A stretch of DNA of 64,000 nucleotides from Chitinophagaceae bacterium. Lineage in GTDB: Bacteria > Bacteroidota > Bacteroidia > Chitinophagales > Chitinophagaceae. Location of the stretch: the NCBI GenBank assembly GCA_947447265.1, contig CANFKC010000022.1:1-64000 (forward strand). Direction: 5' to 3'. The notes under the pieces were generated by a model. That model searched no databases. It was not told the DNA's origin and worked only from the letters and a program-made list of their open reading frames with translations. Below, piece by piece: positions 54,653 through 63,800 of the stretch (position 1 is its first letter; the number at the start of each line of letters is the position of its first letter). The translations under genes and the position numbers were made by a program.

Positions 54653-55214
54653 TTGGCGTAATTTGAAGAAAGCAGGGCTATTTTTCTTGTTGGTATTATT
54701 TTGCGGGTCGTGTAGTCGGCCTTTACCTCCCGACGTGAAAGTTAAACATAACGACCCTAACTTGTACCTCCGGCAGGACGGCTGGTGGTATAACGGCAGG
54801 CCGTTCTCGGGCTACATTCAGGAAGTTCAATCCGACCAATTGGTCACTTTCCAGATGCCAGTTATGGAAGGACGGGCAAATGGCAAGGCGATTGGTTTTT
54901 ACGAGAACGGCCATAAAATGCTGGAACGTTCTTTTGTAAACGGGAAGCTGGAAGGTGAATGCCGGGAATGGTGGCGCAATGGACAATGCAAGTATTCGCT
55001 TTCTTACAAGGACAATAAATTTGAAGGCACGCAAAAAGCCTTTTTTAAAAACGGGCACCTTCGTGAAGAAGCCAATTACCTGGCGGGCAATCCCGAAGGC
55101 CTGCAAAGGGTATGGAATGAAAGCGGGCAGCTCACGTCCAATTATACAATCAGGAACAAACGGTTATATGGTGTTATTAAGGTTCAAAGCTGCATCCCGG
55201 GTGCAGCACATTAG
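54633..55214 (+). CDS. MORN-repeat (YwqK-like) lipoprotein
   Basis: 193 residues. Lipoprotein signal (LFFLLVLFCGSC). About four MORN-2-type repeats follow: GKAIGFYENGHKMLERSFVN, GECREWWRNGQCKYSLSYKD, GTQKAFFKNGHLREEANY and GLQRVWNESGQL. These match YwqK-family proteins, some annotated as antitoxins, but here the context is copper enzymes, so a surface or assembly role is more likely. It overlaps both neighbours (20 and 47 bp). Confidence 0.8.
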   Translation: MTTSRNSWRNLKKAGLFFLLVLFCGSCSRPLPPDVKVKHNDPNLYLRQDGWWYNGRPFSGYIQEVQSDQLVTFQMPVMEGRANGKAIGFYENGHKMLERSFVNGKLEGECREWWRNGQCKYSLSYKDNKFEGTQKAFFKNGHLREEANYLAGNPEGLQRVWNESGQLTSNYTIRNKRLYGVIKVQSCIPGAAH

Positions 55215-55848
55215 CGCAGGTTGTTTGCTGGTTGTAGTAGGGCTATTGTTGGGTAGGTGCAAGTCCGGGCATAACTATGAAAGGTTGCCATTTTATAATA
55301 CTGCCGATTTCACTGCCGATTGGATCAGCCCGGGTGACAAAGGATACGACTCGATTCACAAGATTGGCGCGTTCGCATTGCGTAACCAGCTGGGACACGT
55401 TTTTACCAACGACTCACTCAAGGGCAAAATATATACAGCGAATTTCTTCTTTACCGTATGCAGCAGTATTTGCCCTAAAATGATGTTCAATCTGAAAAAG
55501 TTGCAGGATAGTTTTCGGACAAATAAAGAGGTGCAAATGGTTTCATTTACCGTGATGCCCGAAACCGATTCAGTAGCAAGATTGGCTGCTTATGGCGAAA
55601 GCATGGATATATACCCTACAAAATGGCACCTACTTACGGGCGACGAGCAAGTAATCAATACCCTGGGCAGACAATCCTTTTTCGCCGAAAAGAAAGAGGG
55701 CCTACAAAAGGATGCCACAGAATTCCTGCATACCCAGGTAATGCTACTGATTGACAAGGAGTCCAGGATAAGAGGCGTTTACGACGCCACCCTTCCGCCC
55801 GATATTGATAGGGCCGTAGCCGATATCAGGACCTTAATGCAGGAATGA
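55168..55848 (+). CDS. SCO1/SenC family copper chaperone
   Basis: 226 residues from ATG 55168; a GTG about 33 bp further is an alternative with a shorter overlap. N-terminal membrane anchor (GCLLVVVGLLLGRC, possibly a lipid-modified Cys). The thioredoxin-fold SCO domain has the copper-binding cysteines in FTVCSSICPKMM and the ligand histidine in FLHTQVMLLID. SCO proteins load Cu into cytochrome oxidases or other copper enzymes; here the partner is presumably the multicopper oxidase two genes upstream. Confidence 0.88.
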   Translation: MVLLRFKAASRVQHISAGCLLVVVGLLLGRCKSGHNYERLPFYNTADFTADWISPGDKGYDSIHKIGAFALRNQLGHVFTNDSLKGKIYTANFFFTVCSSICPKMMFNLKKLQDSFRTNKEVQMVSFTVMPETDSVARLAAYGESMDIYPTKWHLLTGDEQVINTLGRQSFFAEKKEGLQKDATEFLHTQVMLLIDKESRIRGVYDATLPPDIDRAVADIRTLMQE

Positions 55849-55891
55849 TTTGCGTTTAGATTTTGACATTTCGTTCGCTTAGTCTACAAAT

Positions 55892-55938
55892 AAAGAGCGA
55901 AGCAACAGCGCTAAATACGCACGGTTGCTTCGCTCTTT
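55892..55938 (+). terminator. Terminator of the copper-oxidase operon
   Basis: Stem AAAGAGCGAAGCAAC (55892-55906) with its exact complement at 55924-55938, followed by a T. Confidence 0.82.
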
Positions 55939-55984
55939 TGCATTTTGCCCTTATGCGAAAAAAACTCTGGCAGGTGATTCCTGC

Positions 55985-56173
55985 TTACAATTCGGCAATA
56001 ATCTTGTGAATCTCTTCTTTTGTCTTTCCCATTTTAATCTGCAGGCGACCTATCAATTCATTTTGTTTGCCTTCCATTAACAGCAAATCATTATCAGTAA
56101 GTATGGCGAATTTTTGTTTTAGTTTGCCTTTAATTTCGTTCCAGTCACCCGTCAATTCCGTTATGTTTATCAT
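55985..56173 (-). CDS. CsbD family stress protein
   Basis: 62 residues covering the whole family: GDWNEIKGKLKQKFAILTDNDL and a helical end KTKEEIHKIIAEL. CsbD-like proteins are small, charged and induced by general stress in many bacteria. The function is unknown. A 17-bp palindrome lies 15 bp upstream of the start. Confidence 0.85.
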   Translation of the reverse strand: MINITELTGDWNEIKGKLKQKFAILTDNDLLLMEGKQNELIGRLQIKMGKTKEEIHKIIAEL

Positions 56174-56187
56174 GATTTGGTTTTAGT

Positions 56188-56204
56188 AGTGAAGTATCTT
56201 CACT
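56188..56204. promoter_or_regulatory. Perfect palindrome upstream of the CsbD gene
   Basis: AGTGAAG-tat-CTTCACT, placed where the mRNA leader or ribosome-binding region would be. It could be an operator or an RNA hairpin. Confidence 0.4.
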
Positions 56205-56297
56205 TATCAAAGTTCATGCATTTATCGCTCCGAAGCATTACACTACCCTGCTTGTTACTTACACTATTCACGCCTAGCCAATTAAATTAAAAACCAA

Positions 56298-56334
56298 AAG
56301 CTTCCAATACCATTTGCCTGGTACTGGAAGCTTT
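56298..56334 (-). terminator. Terminator of the adhesin-OmpA operon
   Basis: Hairpin with AAAGCTTCCA-a-TACC (56298-56311) and GGTA-c-TGGAAGCTTT (56320-56334), 40 bp after the OmpA-family stop. Confidence 0.75.
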
Positions 56335-56373
56335 CAGAATATACTGTTGCCCAAAAACGAGCTAAGTGTATTT

Positions 56374-58200
56374 CTAGTTTTTGTACCTGGTTTTCACCAA
56401 TTTCATCACTGACCTTCTATTCTTCTGCCTACCTTCCGGTGTCTCATTCGGAGCTACAGGTATATCGCTGCCATGTCCTGTAGTTTTAATGCGGCTGGCG
56501 TTAACGCCTTTATCCACAATTATTTTCTTTACAGCATTTGCACGCTTCTGAGACAAACCTTCATTGTGCATTTCAGCACCGGTTGTGTCAGCATGGCCGT
56601 CAATAGTAAGGTAGGAATCTTTATCATCCTTCAATTGCCTTGCAGCCTCATCAATCTCCGGAATGTAAGACTCCGGTACATATGAACGATCTGACTCAAA
56701 CAATATAGGTGTTGATATATCACCATCAATCCCTGCTTTTGTCGGAGCCGGCGTCTTTACATCATCTATCGGGCAACCTTGGTTAGCGATAGGGCCTGCA
56801 ACGTCGGGGCATTTATCATCAGCATCGGGAACACCATCACCATCGCGATCCGGGCAGCCATGAAACTGTACCAAACCAAACACATCCGGACATGAATCAT
56901 CTTTATCTATTATGCCATCACCGTCACGGTCAGGGCAACCATGGTACTTTTCAAGACCAAAGACAAGCGGACAAAGGTCATCTTTATCTGGAATTCCATC
57001 ACCATCTGTGTCAGGACAGCCATGAAAACGAGCCAAACCAAAAACAGTAACGCAGGAATCTTCACTATCTTGAATACCGTCACCATCGGTATCCGGGCAA
57101 CCATCAAACTTTGCCAAACCGAATACATCTGGACATTTGTCTTTTCTGTCAGTAATGCCATCATGATCCCTGTCTTTCTTATTGCCTAGGAAAAATCTCG
57201 CACCAATGTTTAAACCATAAGACTGGTTTGTACTTGCAGTGGCATTGTTTAGCATGGAACTATAATTGCCGGCACCGTCAGTAAGATGATAGTTAGCAGT
57301 TGCATTATTTTTAAAAGGCTGGAACATATAGTAGCCGCCGAAATTAAGTGCAACATCATCTGAAAGAAAATAGTTGAATGATGGTTGCAGCATGAACCCG
57401 ATCGACCCCTTATTGTAGGAAACATTACCTTGCTTGGTAGGGACAGTCTCATTAAGGCCGACGCTATAACCCAGTGCACGCTTCGTGTTGAAATATTCCG
57501 GCATATTACCGTTTGGATTATTCCTTAAAAATTCAGCCTTAGTTATCAGCCAGTCGTTAACAGAAGGCACGGGCGAGTTATCGTAAACCGCAGTAGTACC
57601 GCCGTCAGCATTCGCCCTTAACTGGTAAATCGCTTCATAGTCGAAATTAGCGTGTGCTTTATACGCACTTTTCATCTGGACATTAAACAACGCACCGGCA
57701 TCAGCAGTAAAGCCCCATCTTTTTGAAAAACGGTTCTTGTATTTCAACATTACCGGGATATTCATATTCGTTATAGCCAGGTGCTCATTAAGATCGTTAC
57801 CCGTAATTGACTGCCTGAACGTGCTACCTGCAAAATCCGCAGCCTGATACTCCACATGGTAATTATTGAGGCTTGCATAACCCTCCTGCATCAGGTACAT
57901 GAACCCGGCACCAATACCAAAATGGCGCTTCTTACCGAAGAAAAAACCCAATTGTGCATCTCCACCATAGGCTACCCCATTCTTAAACTTCAATTCTCCC
58001 GGGTTTGCGTTTACAGCATTCAGGTAATTTAATGAGGATTTGTTGGTTGTGAAATTCTGGGAGCTAAGCCCTCCCAGAAGATTCACATCAATAACCCATC
58101 GCGATAGCAGGCTATCCGCATTGTACTTTGTCTTTGGCGTTTGGGCAACAGCGGCTAATGTACCCGCGGTTGCTATCATCAACGCATATAATTGTTTCAT
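56374..58200 (-). CDS. OmpA family protein with thrombospondin type 3 repeats
   Basis: 608 residues from ATG 58200 (8 codons after an alternative). Signal peptide (ALMIATAGTLAAVAQ), an outer-membrane barrel of about 330 residues, then five Ca-binding TSP3 repeats with the DxDxDGIxDxxDxCP pattern (about 350-480) joined by FGLxxFHGCP. The C-terminal OmpA domain binds peptidoglycan: TIDGHADTTGAEMHNEGLSQ, RANAVKKIIVDKGV, PEGRQKNRRSVM. It lies 24 bp after the adhesin stop, so the two are probably co-expressed. Confidence 0.92.
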   Translation of the reverse strand: MKQLYALMIATAGTLAAVAQTPKTKYNADSLLSRWVIDVNLLGGLSSQNFTTNKSSLNYLNAVNANPGELKFKNGVAYGGDAQLGFFFGKKRHFGIGAGFMYLMQEGYASLNNYHVEYQAADFAGSTFRQSITGNDLNEHLAITNMNIPVMLKYKNRFSKRWGFTADAGALFNVQMKSAYKAHANFDYEAIYQLRANADGGTTAVYDNSPVPSVNDWLITKAEFLRNNPNGNMPEYFNTKRALGYSVGLNETVPTKQGNVSYNKGSIGFMLQPSFNYFLSDDVALNFGGYYMFQPFKNNATANYHLTDGAGNYSSMLNNATASTNQSYGLNIGARFFLGNKKDRDHDGITDRKDKCPDVFGLAKFDGCPDTDGDGIQDSEDSCVTVFGLARFHGCPDTDGDGIPDKDDLCPLVFGLEKYHGCPDRDGDGIIDKDDSCPDVFGLVQFHGCPDRDGDGVPDADDKCPDVAGPIANQGCPIDDVKTPAPTKAGIDGDISTPILFESDRSYVPESYIPEIDEAARQLKDDKDSYLTIDGHADTTGAEMHNEGLSQKRANAVKKIIVDKGVNASRIKTTGHGSDIPVAPNETPEGRQKNRRSVMKLVKTRYKN

Positions 58201-58224
58201 TTTATTTGTTTTGAGAGTGTGCAA

Positions 58225-61200
58225 TTAATTTTTAATAAACTTCGTAGTGCCAATGGTAACGCCATCTTTATAACAGGTAACCATGTACATGCCGGCAGCA
58301 AAAGCTGCAACATCAACAGTAGCCGTATTATTGACTGCCGCAACTGTAGAGAGCTTCTGCCCTGTCATGTCCCTTACTTCGACCAGTATGTTATCACTAC
58401 TAATGGTATTGATATTTACGCTGATTGTAGCGGTGGCAGGATTAGGGAAAACATCAATAGTGGCTTCTACTGCATTTACATTTTCTATTGCAGCAGGTAT
58501 ACGGTAGTAAGTCTTCTGATTGCAACCATTCATATTTGTCATTGCCCAATAAGCCTTATGCGCGAAATCAGGGCTTACATTTAAATAATCCTGGTTGATC
58601 TCGCCATTTAACTTTGTTGAATCGAGCGTAGTCAAATCGTCATAACCCCATTGGTACGAACCTTCATTGTTTGGTGTGCAAACAAAATGGTACTGGAAAT
58701 AAGTAACGACCGGCACTGAAGAAACCGAAGTGCTAACGTTAACAGTATAAGAAGTAGAACTCATACATGGAAAACTTAGCAGGTTGGTAGAGAGCACTAC
58801 ATAAGCTGTTCCTGTATTAGGGAAACTAACGATTGAGTTCTGGCCATTACTTCCTGTTGCCCAAACAGTTGCATTAATTGCACTCCAATGGTACTGAATG
58901 CCTGCTGCGGGAGCAGTTGTTCCGAAATTTTGGTACATAGTACCCTTACAAACTGCAGATGGTGCGCTAATAGATATAACCGGATTACCAGGTGTAGGAT
59001 TAACACTTACGACAACATGCTGAACAAAAGAACAGCCATTCGCTGACAGTGTATATACATATACAACATTGATTGCTGCTGTAGTGCCATTCGTAAGCGT
59101 TTCATTTACATCGCCTGTACCTGCGCCTGTTGCTGGAGATATTGATGTGACCGCTGCACGTGTCCATGTTAGTGTTGTTCCACTCACTGTGCTGGTAGCA
59201 GCATAAGTAAAACTTGACCCACTGCAAGCAGTACCGCTAAGCACACCTACTAATTTAGGAGTTGGATTAACCGTTACGGCTATATTTTGTGAAGTTGTAC
59301 AACCGTGTGCAGAAGTAACATAATTATAAAGAACTGATACCGGACTGTTCGTAGTGTTAAACAGCGGCTCACTAATATTACCGGTTCTGCTACCTGCGGC
59401 ATTTGAAATACCCGATGTTATTGCACGTGTCCATGCAAAAGTAGCTATAGTGCTGTCACTAACCGGGGTATAAGCGAAAACAGAACTATCACAAATAGCA
59501 GCTGGTGTAATTGTACTGGTAAGTACCGGTAGTGCATTCACCTTAACTTCATAAGTGGCAATGTCAGTTCCGCATGTATTAGTGTAAGCGTACTTAACAG
59601 TGTCAATACCCGCTGAAATACCGGTAATAATACCGCCTGCAACAGTTGCATTAGTGTTAGTAACACTCCAGGTACCGCCTGATATCCCATCTGTTAATGT
59701 AACAGTTGAACTGATACATACATTCGAAGGTCCCGAAATTGTTCCTGCATTTGGCAAAGGATTTATGGTAATAGTCTTAGAAGTAACATCAGTACCACAT
59801 GAATTGGTGACTGTATACACTATTGTATCAATGCCAGCTGCAACACCTGTTACAACGCCAGTACCAGAAACGGTAGCATTGGTATTGGTAGCACTCCAGG
59901 TACCACCTGTTGAAGCATCAGTCAACGTAATTGAAGAGGCAACACAAACACTTGAAGCGCCTGTAATAGTACCTGCATTTGGCAATGGGTTAACTGTAAT
60001 TATTTTAGTTGCAGTATCAGCACCACAGCCTGTTACAACTGTGTACCTGATTGTATCAATACCTGCTGAAACACCGGTAACAACACCAGCACCAGTAACG
60101 GTAGCATTAGCGTTCGTTGCACTCCAGGTTCCGCCTGTAATAGCATCAGACAATGTAGTAGAAGATGCAACACAAACCGTTGAAGCGCCTGTTATAACAC
60201 CAGCGTTAGGGGTAGCAATTACAGTAACAGTTTTCGTAGCAATATCAGTACCACATGAATTGGTGACCGTGTAAGCAATAGTATCTAAACCCGGTGTAAT
60301 ACCAGTAACAACACCGCCAATTACTGTAGCGTGCGTGTTAGATGCACTCCAGGTGCCACCTGCTGCAGCATTGGTCAACGTTGTTGAAGTACCAGTACAA
60401 ACACTTGACGCACCCGTAATAGTTCCTGCATTTGGCAAAGGATTAACTGTAATTATTTTAGTTGCAGTATCAGCACCACAGCCTGTTACAACTGTGTACC
60501 TGATCGTATCAATACCTGCTGAAACACCGGTAACAACACCAGCACCAGTAACGGTAGCAGTAGTGTTCGTTGCACTCCAGGTTCCGCCTGTAATTGCATC
60601 AGACAATGTAGTAGAAGATGCAACACAAACCGTTGAAGCGCCTGTTATAACACCAGCGTTAGGGGTAGATATTACATTAACAGTTTTAGTTGCAATATCA
60701 GTACCACATGAATTAGTGACCGTATAAGCAATAGTATCTAAACCAGGTGTAATACCAGTAACAACACCGCCAATTACTGTAGCGTGCGTGTTAGATGCAC
60801 TCCAGGTGCCACCTGCTGCAGCATCGGTCAAAGTTGTTGAAGTACCAGTACAAACACTTGATGCGCCTGTAATAGTTCCTGCGTTTGGTAATGGATTAAC
60901 TGTTATTGCTTTTGTTGCAATTGCAGTACCACAAGAGTTTGTAACTGAATATATAATAGTGTCAATACCAGTAGTGACGCCAGTTACGAGACCACCAACT
61001 ACGGTAGCATTCGTGTTGCTTGCAGTCCAGATACCACCAGCGGCTGCATCAGTAAGTGTAATAACTGAGCCGGCACATACTGTAGCTGGGCCAGAAATAG
61101 ATCCTGCATTAGGTGAAGGATTAATAGTAATGATTTTAGTTGCGGTATCGGTGCCACAAGCGCCGGTAACAATATACCTTACGGTATCCGTACCTGAAGA

Positions 61201-63159
61201 AACGCCGGTAACCACGCCACCTAAAACCGAAGCATGCGTATTTGTTGCGCTCCAGGTACCACCAGTTACCGCATCAGTTAACGTAATAGTATTACCTGTA
61301 CATACTACTGATGGACCAGCTATGGTTCCGGCAGAAACAGCAGGATTTATAGTAATTGCTTTTGAAGCAGTATTGCTTCCGCAGGTGTTAGTTACAATAT
61401 AAGTCATTGTGTCTATACCCGCTGAAACGCCGGTAACAACACCTGAAGACGAAATAGTTGCATTGGCGTTACTTCTGCTCCAGATTCCGGCAGAATCAGC
61501 ACCGGAAAGCGTAATAGTTGAACCAATACATACGCTTAATGGACCTGTGATAGGACCTGCAACCGGATTGGGTTTCACCCTTATCGTAATTACACTCGTA
61601 TCAGAACCGAAAGCATTATTGACAATGTACCTGATCGTATCTAAGCCGGCTGTAACACCTGTAACAATACCACGGGTTGAAACTGTTGCGTGACTATTGC
61701 TTGCGCTCCAGACACCACCTGTATCAACACCAGACAATGTATCATTAGCGCCAATACAAACCGTACTATCTCCTGTTAAAGGACCAGCAACCGGCATAAC
61801 ATCAGCAGTTATAGTGGCATTATTTATTGTAACAGCACCATTGGTTGTCATTGCACTACCATTAAAATTAGTGAGCGTATTCAGCTGAATAGCAGATGCG
61901 CCGCCGCCACCAATTATAGAACCATTAAAAACTGAATTTGTAAAGACAGTAGTAGCACCAGTAACTTTCCAGAAAACATTTTTCGCCTTCGTACCATTAA
62001 TTAATTTTACTTTAGAACCTGTAAGCGCATTAAACGCACCCATTATCTGGAATACGAAAACAGCGTTTACATCACCCTGAGCATCAAGTATTACAGTATC
62101 TGTTAGGTCAGTAGCTGCATTAAGCAAATAGGTATGAGGAGTTAGCACCAGATTGTGTCCGAAAAGATCTGGACGTAGCAATTCAATGTCATAGGATAAT
62201 GCATTCAGGTAGTTATATAATGTTGAAAGGTCACCTGAAGCGGCAGTAGCTGAAGCATCAGCAAAATGTATTGCTCCGGTCATAATAGCGGTACCGAAAC
62301 CGGTTGGGGCGGCGGTCATAGCACCAACATCGCCTAAAATATGGCTCACACCTGCATTTGTTACGGCACCATTGCTTGAAAATAAAGCATATGTTTTTGT
62401 TGCACCAAGTGTAGGGAAAGCAGGACCGGTAAGCACAGCACTACCACAGCCAATAGGCGTGAAGGCAACTACGCCACCAGTGCCGGAAACAGTAATAGCA
62501 CCCGTTGTAGATAAGGCTCTGCCTTCTAATGTATCACCTGAATAAAGATTTATTGCCCTGTTACAAACAATAGTACCCCTGAAGGTAACATTAGTTCCGG
62601 CAGCAATGGAACCAAACGCTCCACCAACCTTCCAGAACACATTGCATGCCTGCGCTCCATTAATAAGAATAACTTTGGAATTCGCAGTGGGATCAAAAGT
62701 ATTTAATCCAGGAAACTGGAAAATAAATACAGCATTCGGATTACCACCTGCATCCAGGTATAGATTTCCGTTCAGCGTTCCTGCTCCGCCATATGCGTAA
62801 ACACCAGGTACCAATGTATCTCCGCCACCAAGTGTAGATGATGATGGGTGGAATGTAGGTGTAGTGGTATCCAGCATAGTGTTGGCGATGGTAAGGTCAG
62901 CCAACGCAGTCGCGGTTGTAGCATTACCGCTGTGCAATACACCATCAACGTTTCCGAACCCCGTAGCCGCTCCGCTATTAGAACCCAGGTTACCCGTAAG
63001 ATGCGTCAGATAAATTGGCGTCGCGCCATTGGTAATTGCACCCACCCCTGTAAAAAGGACAAAGTTGGCAGTAGTTCCCAAATTAGGTGCCTGCCCGTAC
63101 ATTTCGCTTGGCATCAAAAACAGAATGACTGCCGTCAATGCGTGTAGTAGTTTTTTCAA
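58225..63159 (-). CDS. Giant surface protein: two ice-binding-like (DUF3494) domains, ten Ig-like repeats, T9SS domain
   Basis: 1644 residues. Signal peptide 1-22. Two DUF3494 domains (about 25-240 and 245-460), each with VFIFQ, KVxLINGxxAxNVFWKV and a terminal TxGAxT block, the fold of bacterial ice-binding proteins. Ten Ig-like modules of about 75 residues follow (about 460-1215), each with AGxIxGxxxVC...GGTWSxxNxxATV...GxDTIxYxVxxxCGxD and two cysteines. Three PKD-like modules (about 1215-1475) and a T9SS sorting domain (VFPNPATATISVNI to GTTKFIKN) end the protein. Likely a cell-surface adhesin; ice binding is possible but unproven. Modules 5-6 and 7-8 are near copies. Confidence 0.88.
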   Translation of the reverse strand: MKKLLHALTAVILFLMPSEMYGQAPNLGTTANFVLFTGVGAITNGATPIYLTHLTGNLGSNSGAATGFGNVDGVLHSGNATTATALADLTIANTMLDTTTPTFHPSSSTLGGGDTLVPGVYAYGGAGTLNGNLYLDAGGNPNAVFIFQFPGLNTFDPTANSKVILINGAQACNVFWKVGGAFGSIAAGTNVTFRGTIVCNRAINLYSGDTLEGRALSTTGAITVSGTGGVVAFTPIGCGSAVLTGPAFPTLGATKTYALFSSNGAVTNAGVSHILGDVGAMTAAPTGFGTAIMTGAIHFADASATAASGDLSTLYNYLNALSYDIELLRPDLFGHNLVLTPHTYLLNAATDLTDTVILDAQGDVNAVFVFQIMGAFNALTGSKVKLINGTKAKNVFWKVTGATTVFTNSVFNGSIIGGGGASAIQLNTLTNFNGSAMTTNGAVTINNATITADVMPVAGPLTGDSTVCIGANDTLSGVDTGGVWSASNSHATVSTRGIVTGVTAGLDTIRYIVNNAFGSDTSVITIRVKPNPVAGPITGPLSVCIGSTITLSGADSAGIWSRSNANATISSSGVVTGVSAGIDTMTYIVTNTCGSNTASKAITINPAVSAGTIAGPSVVCTGNTITLTDAVTGGTWSATNTHASVLGGVVTGVSSGTDTVRYIVTGACGTDTATKIITINPSPNAGSISGPATVCAGSVITLTDAAAGGIWTASNTNATVVGGLVTGVTTGIDTIIYSVTNSCGTAIATKAITVNPLPNAGTITGASSVCTGTSTTLTDAAAGGTWSASNTHATVIGGVVTGITPGLDTIAYTVTNSCGTDIATKTVNVISTPNAGVITGASTVCVASSTTLSDAITGGTWSATNTTATVTGAGVVTGVSAGIDTIRYTVVTGCGADTATKIITVNPLPNAGTITGASSVCTGTSTTLTNAAAGGTWSASNTHATVIGGVVTGITPGLDTIAYTVTNSCGTDIATKTVTVIATPNAGVITGASTVCVASSTTLSDAITGGTWSATNANATVTGAGVVTGVSAGIDTIRYTVVTGCGADTATKIITVNPLPNAGTITGASSVCVASSITLTDASTGGTWSATNTNATVSGTGVVTGVAAGIDTIVYTVTNSCGTDVTSKTITINPLPNAGTISGPSNVCISSTVTLTDGISGGTWSVTNTNATVAGGIITGISAGIDTVKYAYTNTCGTDIATYEVKVNALPVLTSTITPAAICDSSVFAYTPVSDSTIATFAWTRAITSGISNAAGSRTGNISEPLFNTTNSPVSVLYNYVTSAHGCTTSQNIAVTVNPTPKLVGVLSGTACSGSSFTYAATSTVSGTTLTWTRAAVTSISPATGAGTGDVNETLTNGTTAAINVVYVYTLSANGCSFVQHVVVSVNPTPGNPVISISAPSAVCKGTMYQNFGTTAPAAGIQYHWSAINATVWATGSNGQNSIVSFPNTGTAYVVLSTNLLSFPCMSSTSYTVNVSTSVSSVPVVTYFQYHFVCTPNNEGSYQWGYDDLTTLDSTKLNGEINQDYLNVSPDFAHKAYWAMTNMNGCNQKTYYRIPAAIENVNAVEATIDVFPNPATATISVNINTISSDNILVEVRDMTGQKLSTVAAVNNTATVDVAAFAAGMYMVTCYKDGVTIGTTKFIKN
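59985..60890 (-). repeat. Tandem 453-bp duplication within the adhesin gene
   Basis: The DNA at about 59985-60437 is repeated at about 60438-60890 with a constant offset of 453 bp (151 codons, two Ig modules) and few substitutions. The duplication is in frame and recent compared with the other, more divergent modules. Confidence 0.8.
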
Positions 63160-63293
63160 TATTGTTCTGATTTGAATTGCGGGAGAATTTTCCCACAGCT
63201 CAAAGGTAGTCTCACGTCAAAGGGTAATTGTTACACGTTACAATGTGAAACTTGCACAATTACCACAAAAGCAATAAACAGCATATGACAAAA

Positions 63294-63320
63294 ATGCCGA
63301 ATCACGCAGTGATTCGGCAT
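63294..63320 (-). terminator. Terminator of the response-regulator operon
   Basis: Perfect 12-bp stem ATGCCGAATCAC-gca-GTGATTCGGCAT followed by five Ts on the minus strand, 45 bp after the regulator stop. The 206-bp gap 63160-63365 holds this and nothing else evident. Confidence 0.85.
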
Positions 63321-63365
63321 CGGTTAACTAAAATCTTATGCTATAGAGACAAGCTTTAAAAGCAC

Positions 63366-63800
63366 CTACATCCGTTCCATATACCAGTTTAGTTGCTTCT
63401 CCATTTTCTTGTATTGAAAAATGGTCGTAATTATTTTCTGTAAGCGCATAAATGCAGTTTCGCTCTTTACAACGTAATCAAATGCTCGATGGTGCATGCA
63501 GTTGATCGCAACTTCTATCCTGTCTTGCGACGACAGCATTATAACCGGGATATCAGGATTGTAATCCTTAATCTTATCGAGGGTTTCCAATCCATTCATT
63601 ACCCCTTTTACCACACCATCCAGATGATAATCCAGGATAATAACATCGGGATTACGGGACATAGCACCCATACACAACTCCCCGGTAGCATAGGTCTCTA
63701 TGTTGAAATCGGCATGCTGAAGAAATTCAATTTCGAGCGACCTCAAAAACAAGGGGTCGTCGTCTACCAGGAAAAGATGTATCTTATTTTCGTTGTTCAT
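63366..63800 (-). CDS. Single-domain response regulator
   Basis: 144 residues: a receiver domain only, with acidic pocket VDDDP, phosphorylation site VIILDYHLD (Asp about 56), the switch residue in MLSSQD and Lys in YVVKSE. A short helical C-terminus follows and no DNA-binding domain. It is translationally coupled to the upstream Hpt gene (start and stop overlap as TAATG), so it is probably a phosphorelay partner. Confidence 0.9.
   Translation of the reverse strand: MNNENKIHLFLVDDDPLFLRSLEIEFLQHADFNIETYATGELCMGAMSRNPDVIILDYHLDGVVKGVMNGLETLDKIKDYNPDIPVIMLSSQDRIEVAINCMHHRAFDYVVKSETAFMRLQKIITTIFQYKKMEKQLNWYMERM

Noticed and set aside
54955-55167. N-terminal extension of the SCO protein from 54955
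   Set aside because: The extension is the MORN gene read in another frame; the membrane anchor begins after the ATG at 55168.
54633-55214. YwqK-type protein as the antitoxin of a toxin-antitoxin pair
   Set aside because: No toxin gene is adjacent, the protein has a lipoprotein signal, and both neighbours are copper proteins.
58700-61800. Regular DNA repeats that could be mistaken for a CRISPR array
   Set aside because: The repeats are about 225 bp long, are in frame, and encode Ig-like modules; there are no short direct repeats with unique spacers and no cas genes.
59600-61888. A chain of long plus-strand open frames rich in Val, Pro and Ala opposite the adhesin repeats
   Set aside because: They are antisense to the Ig repeats and inherit the same 453-bp period and biased composition; they have no start signals and no family similarity.
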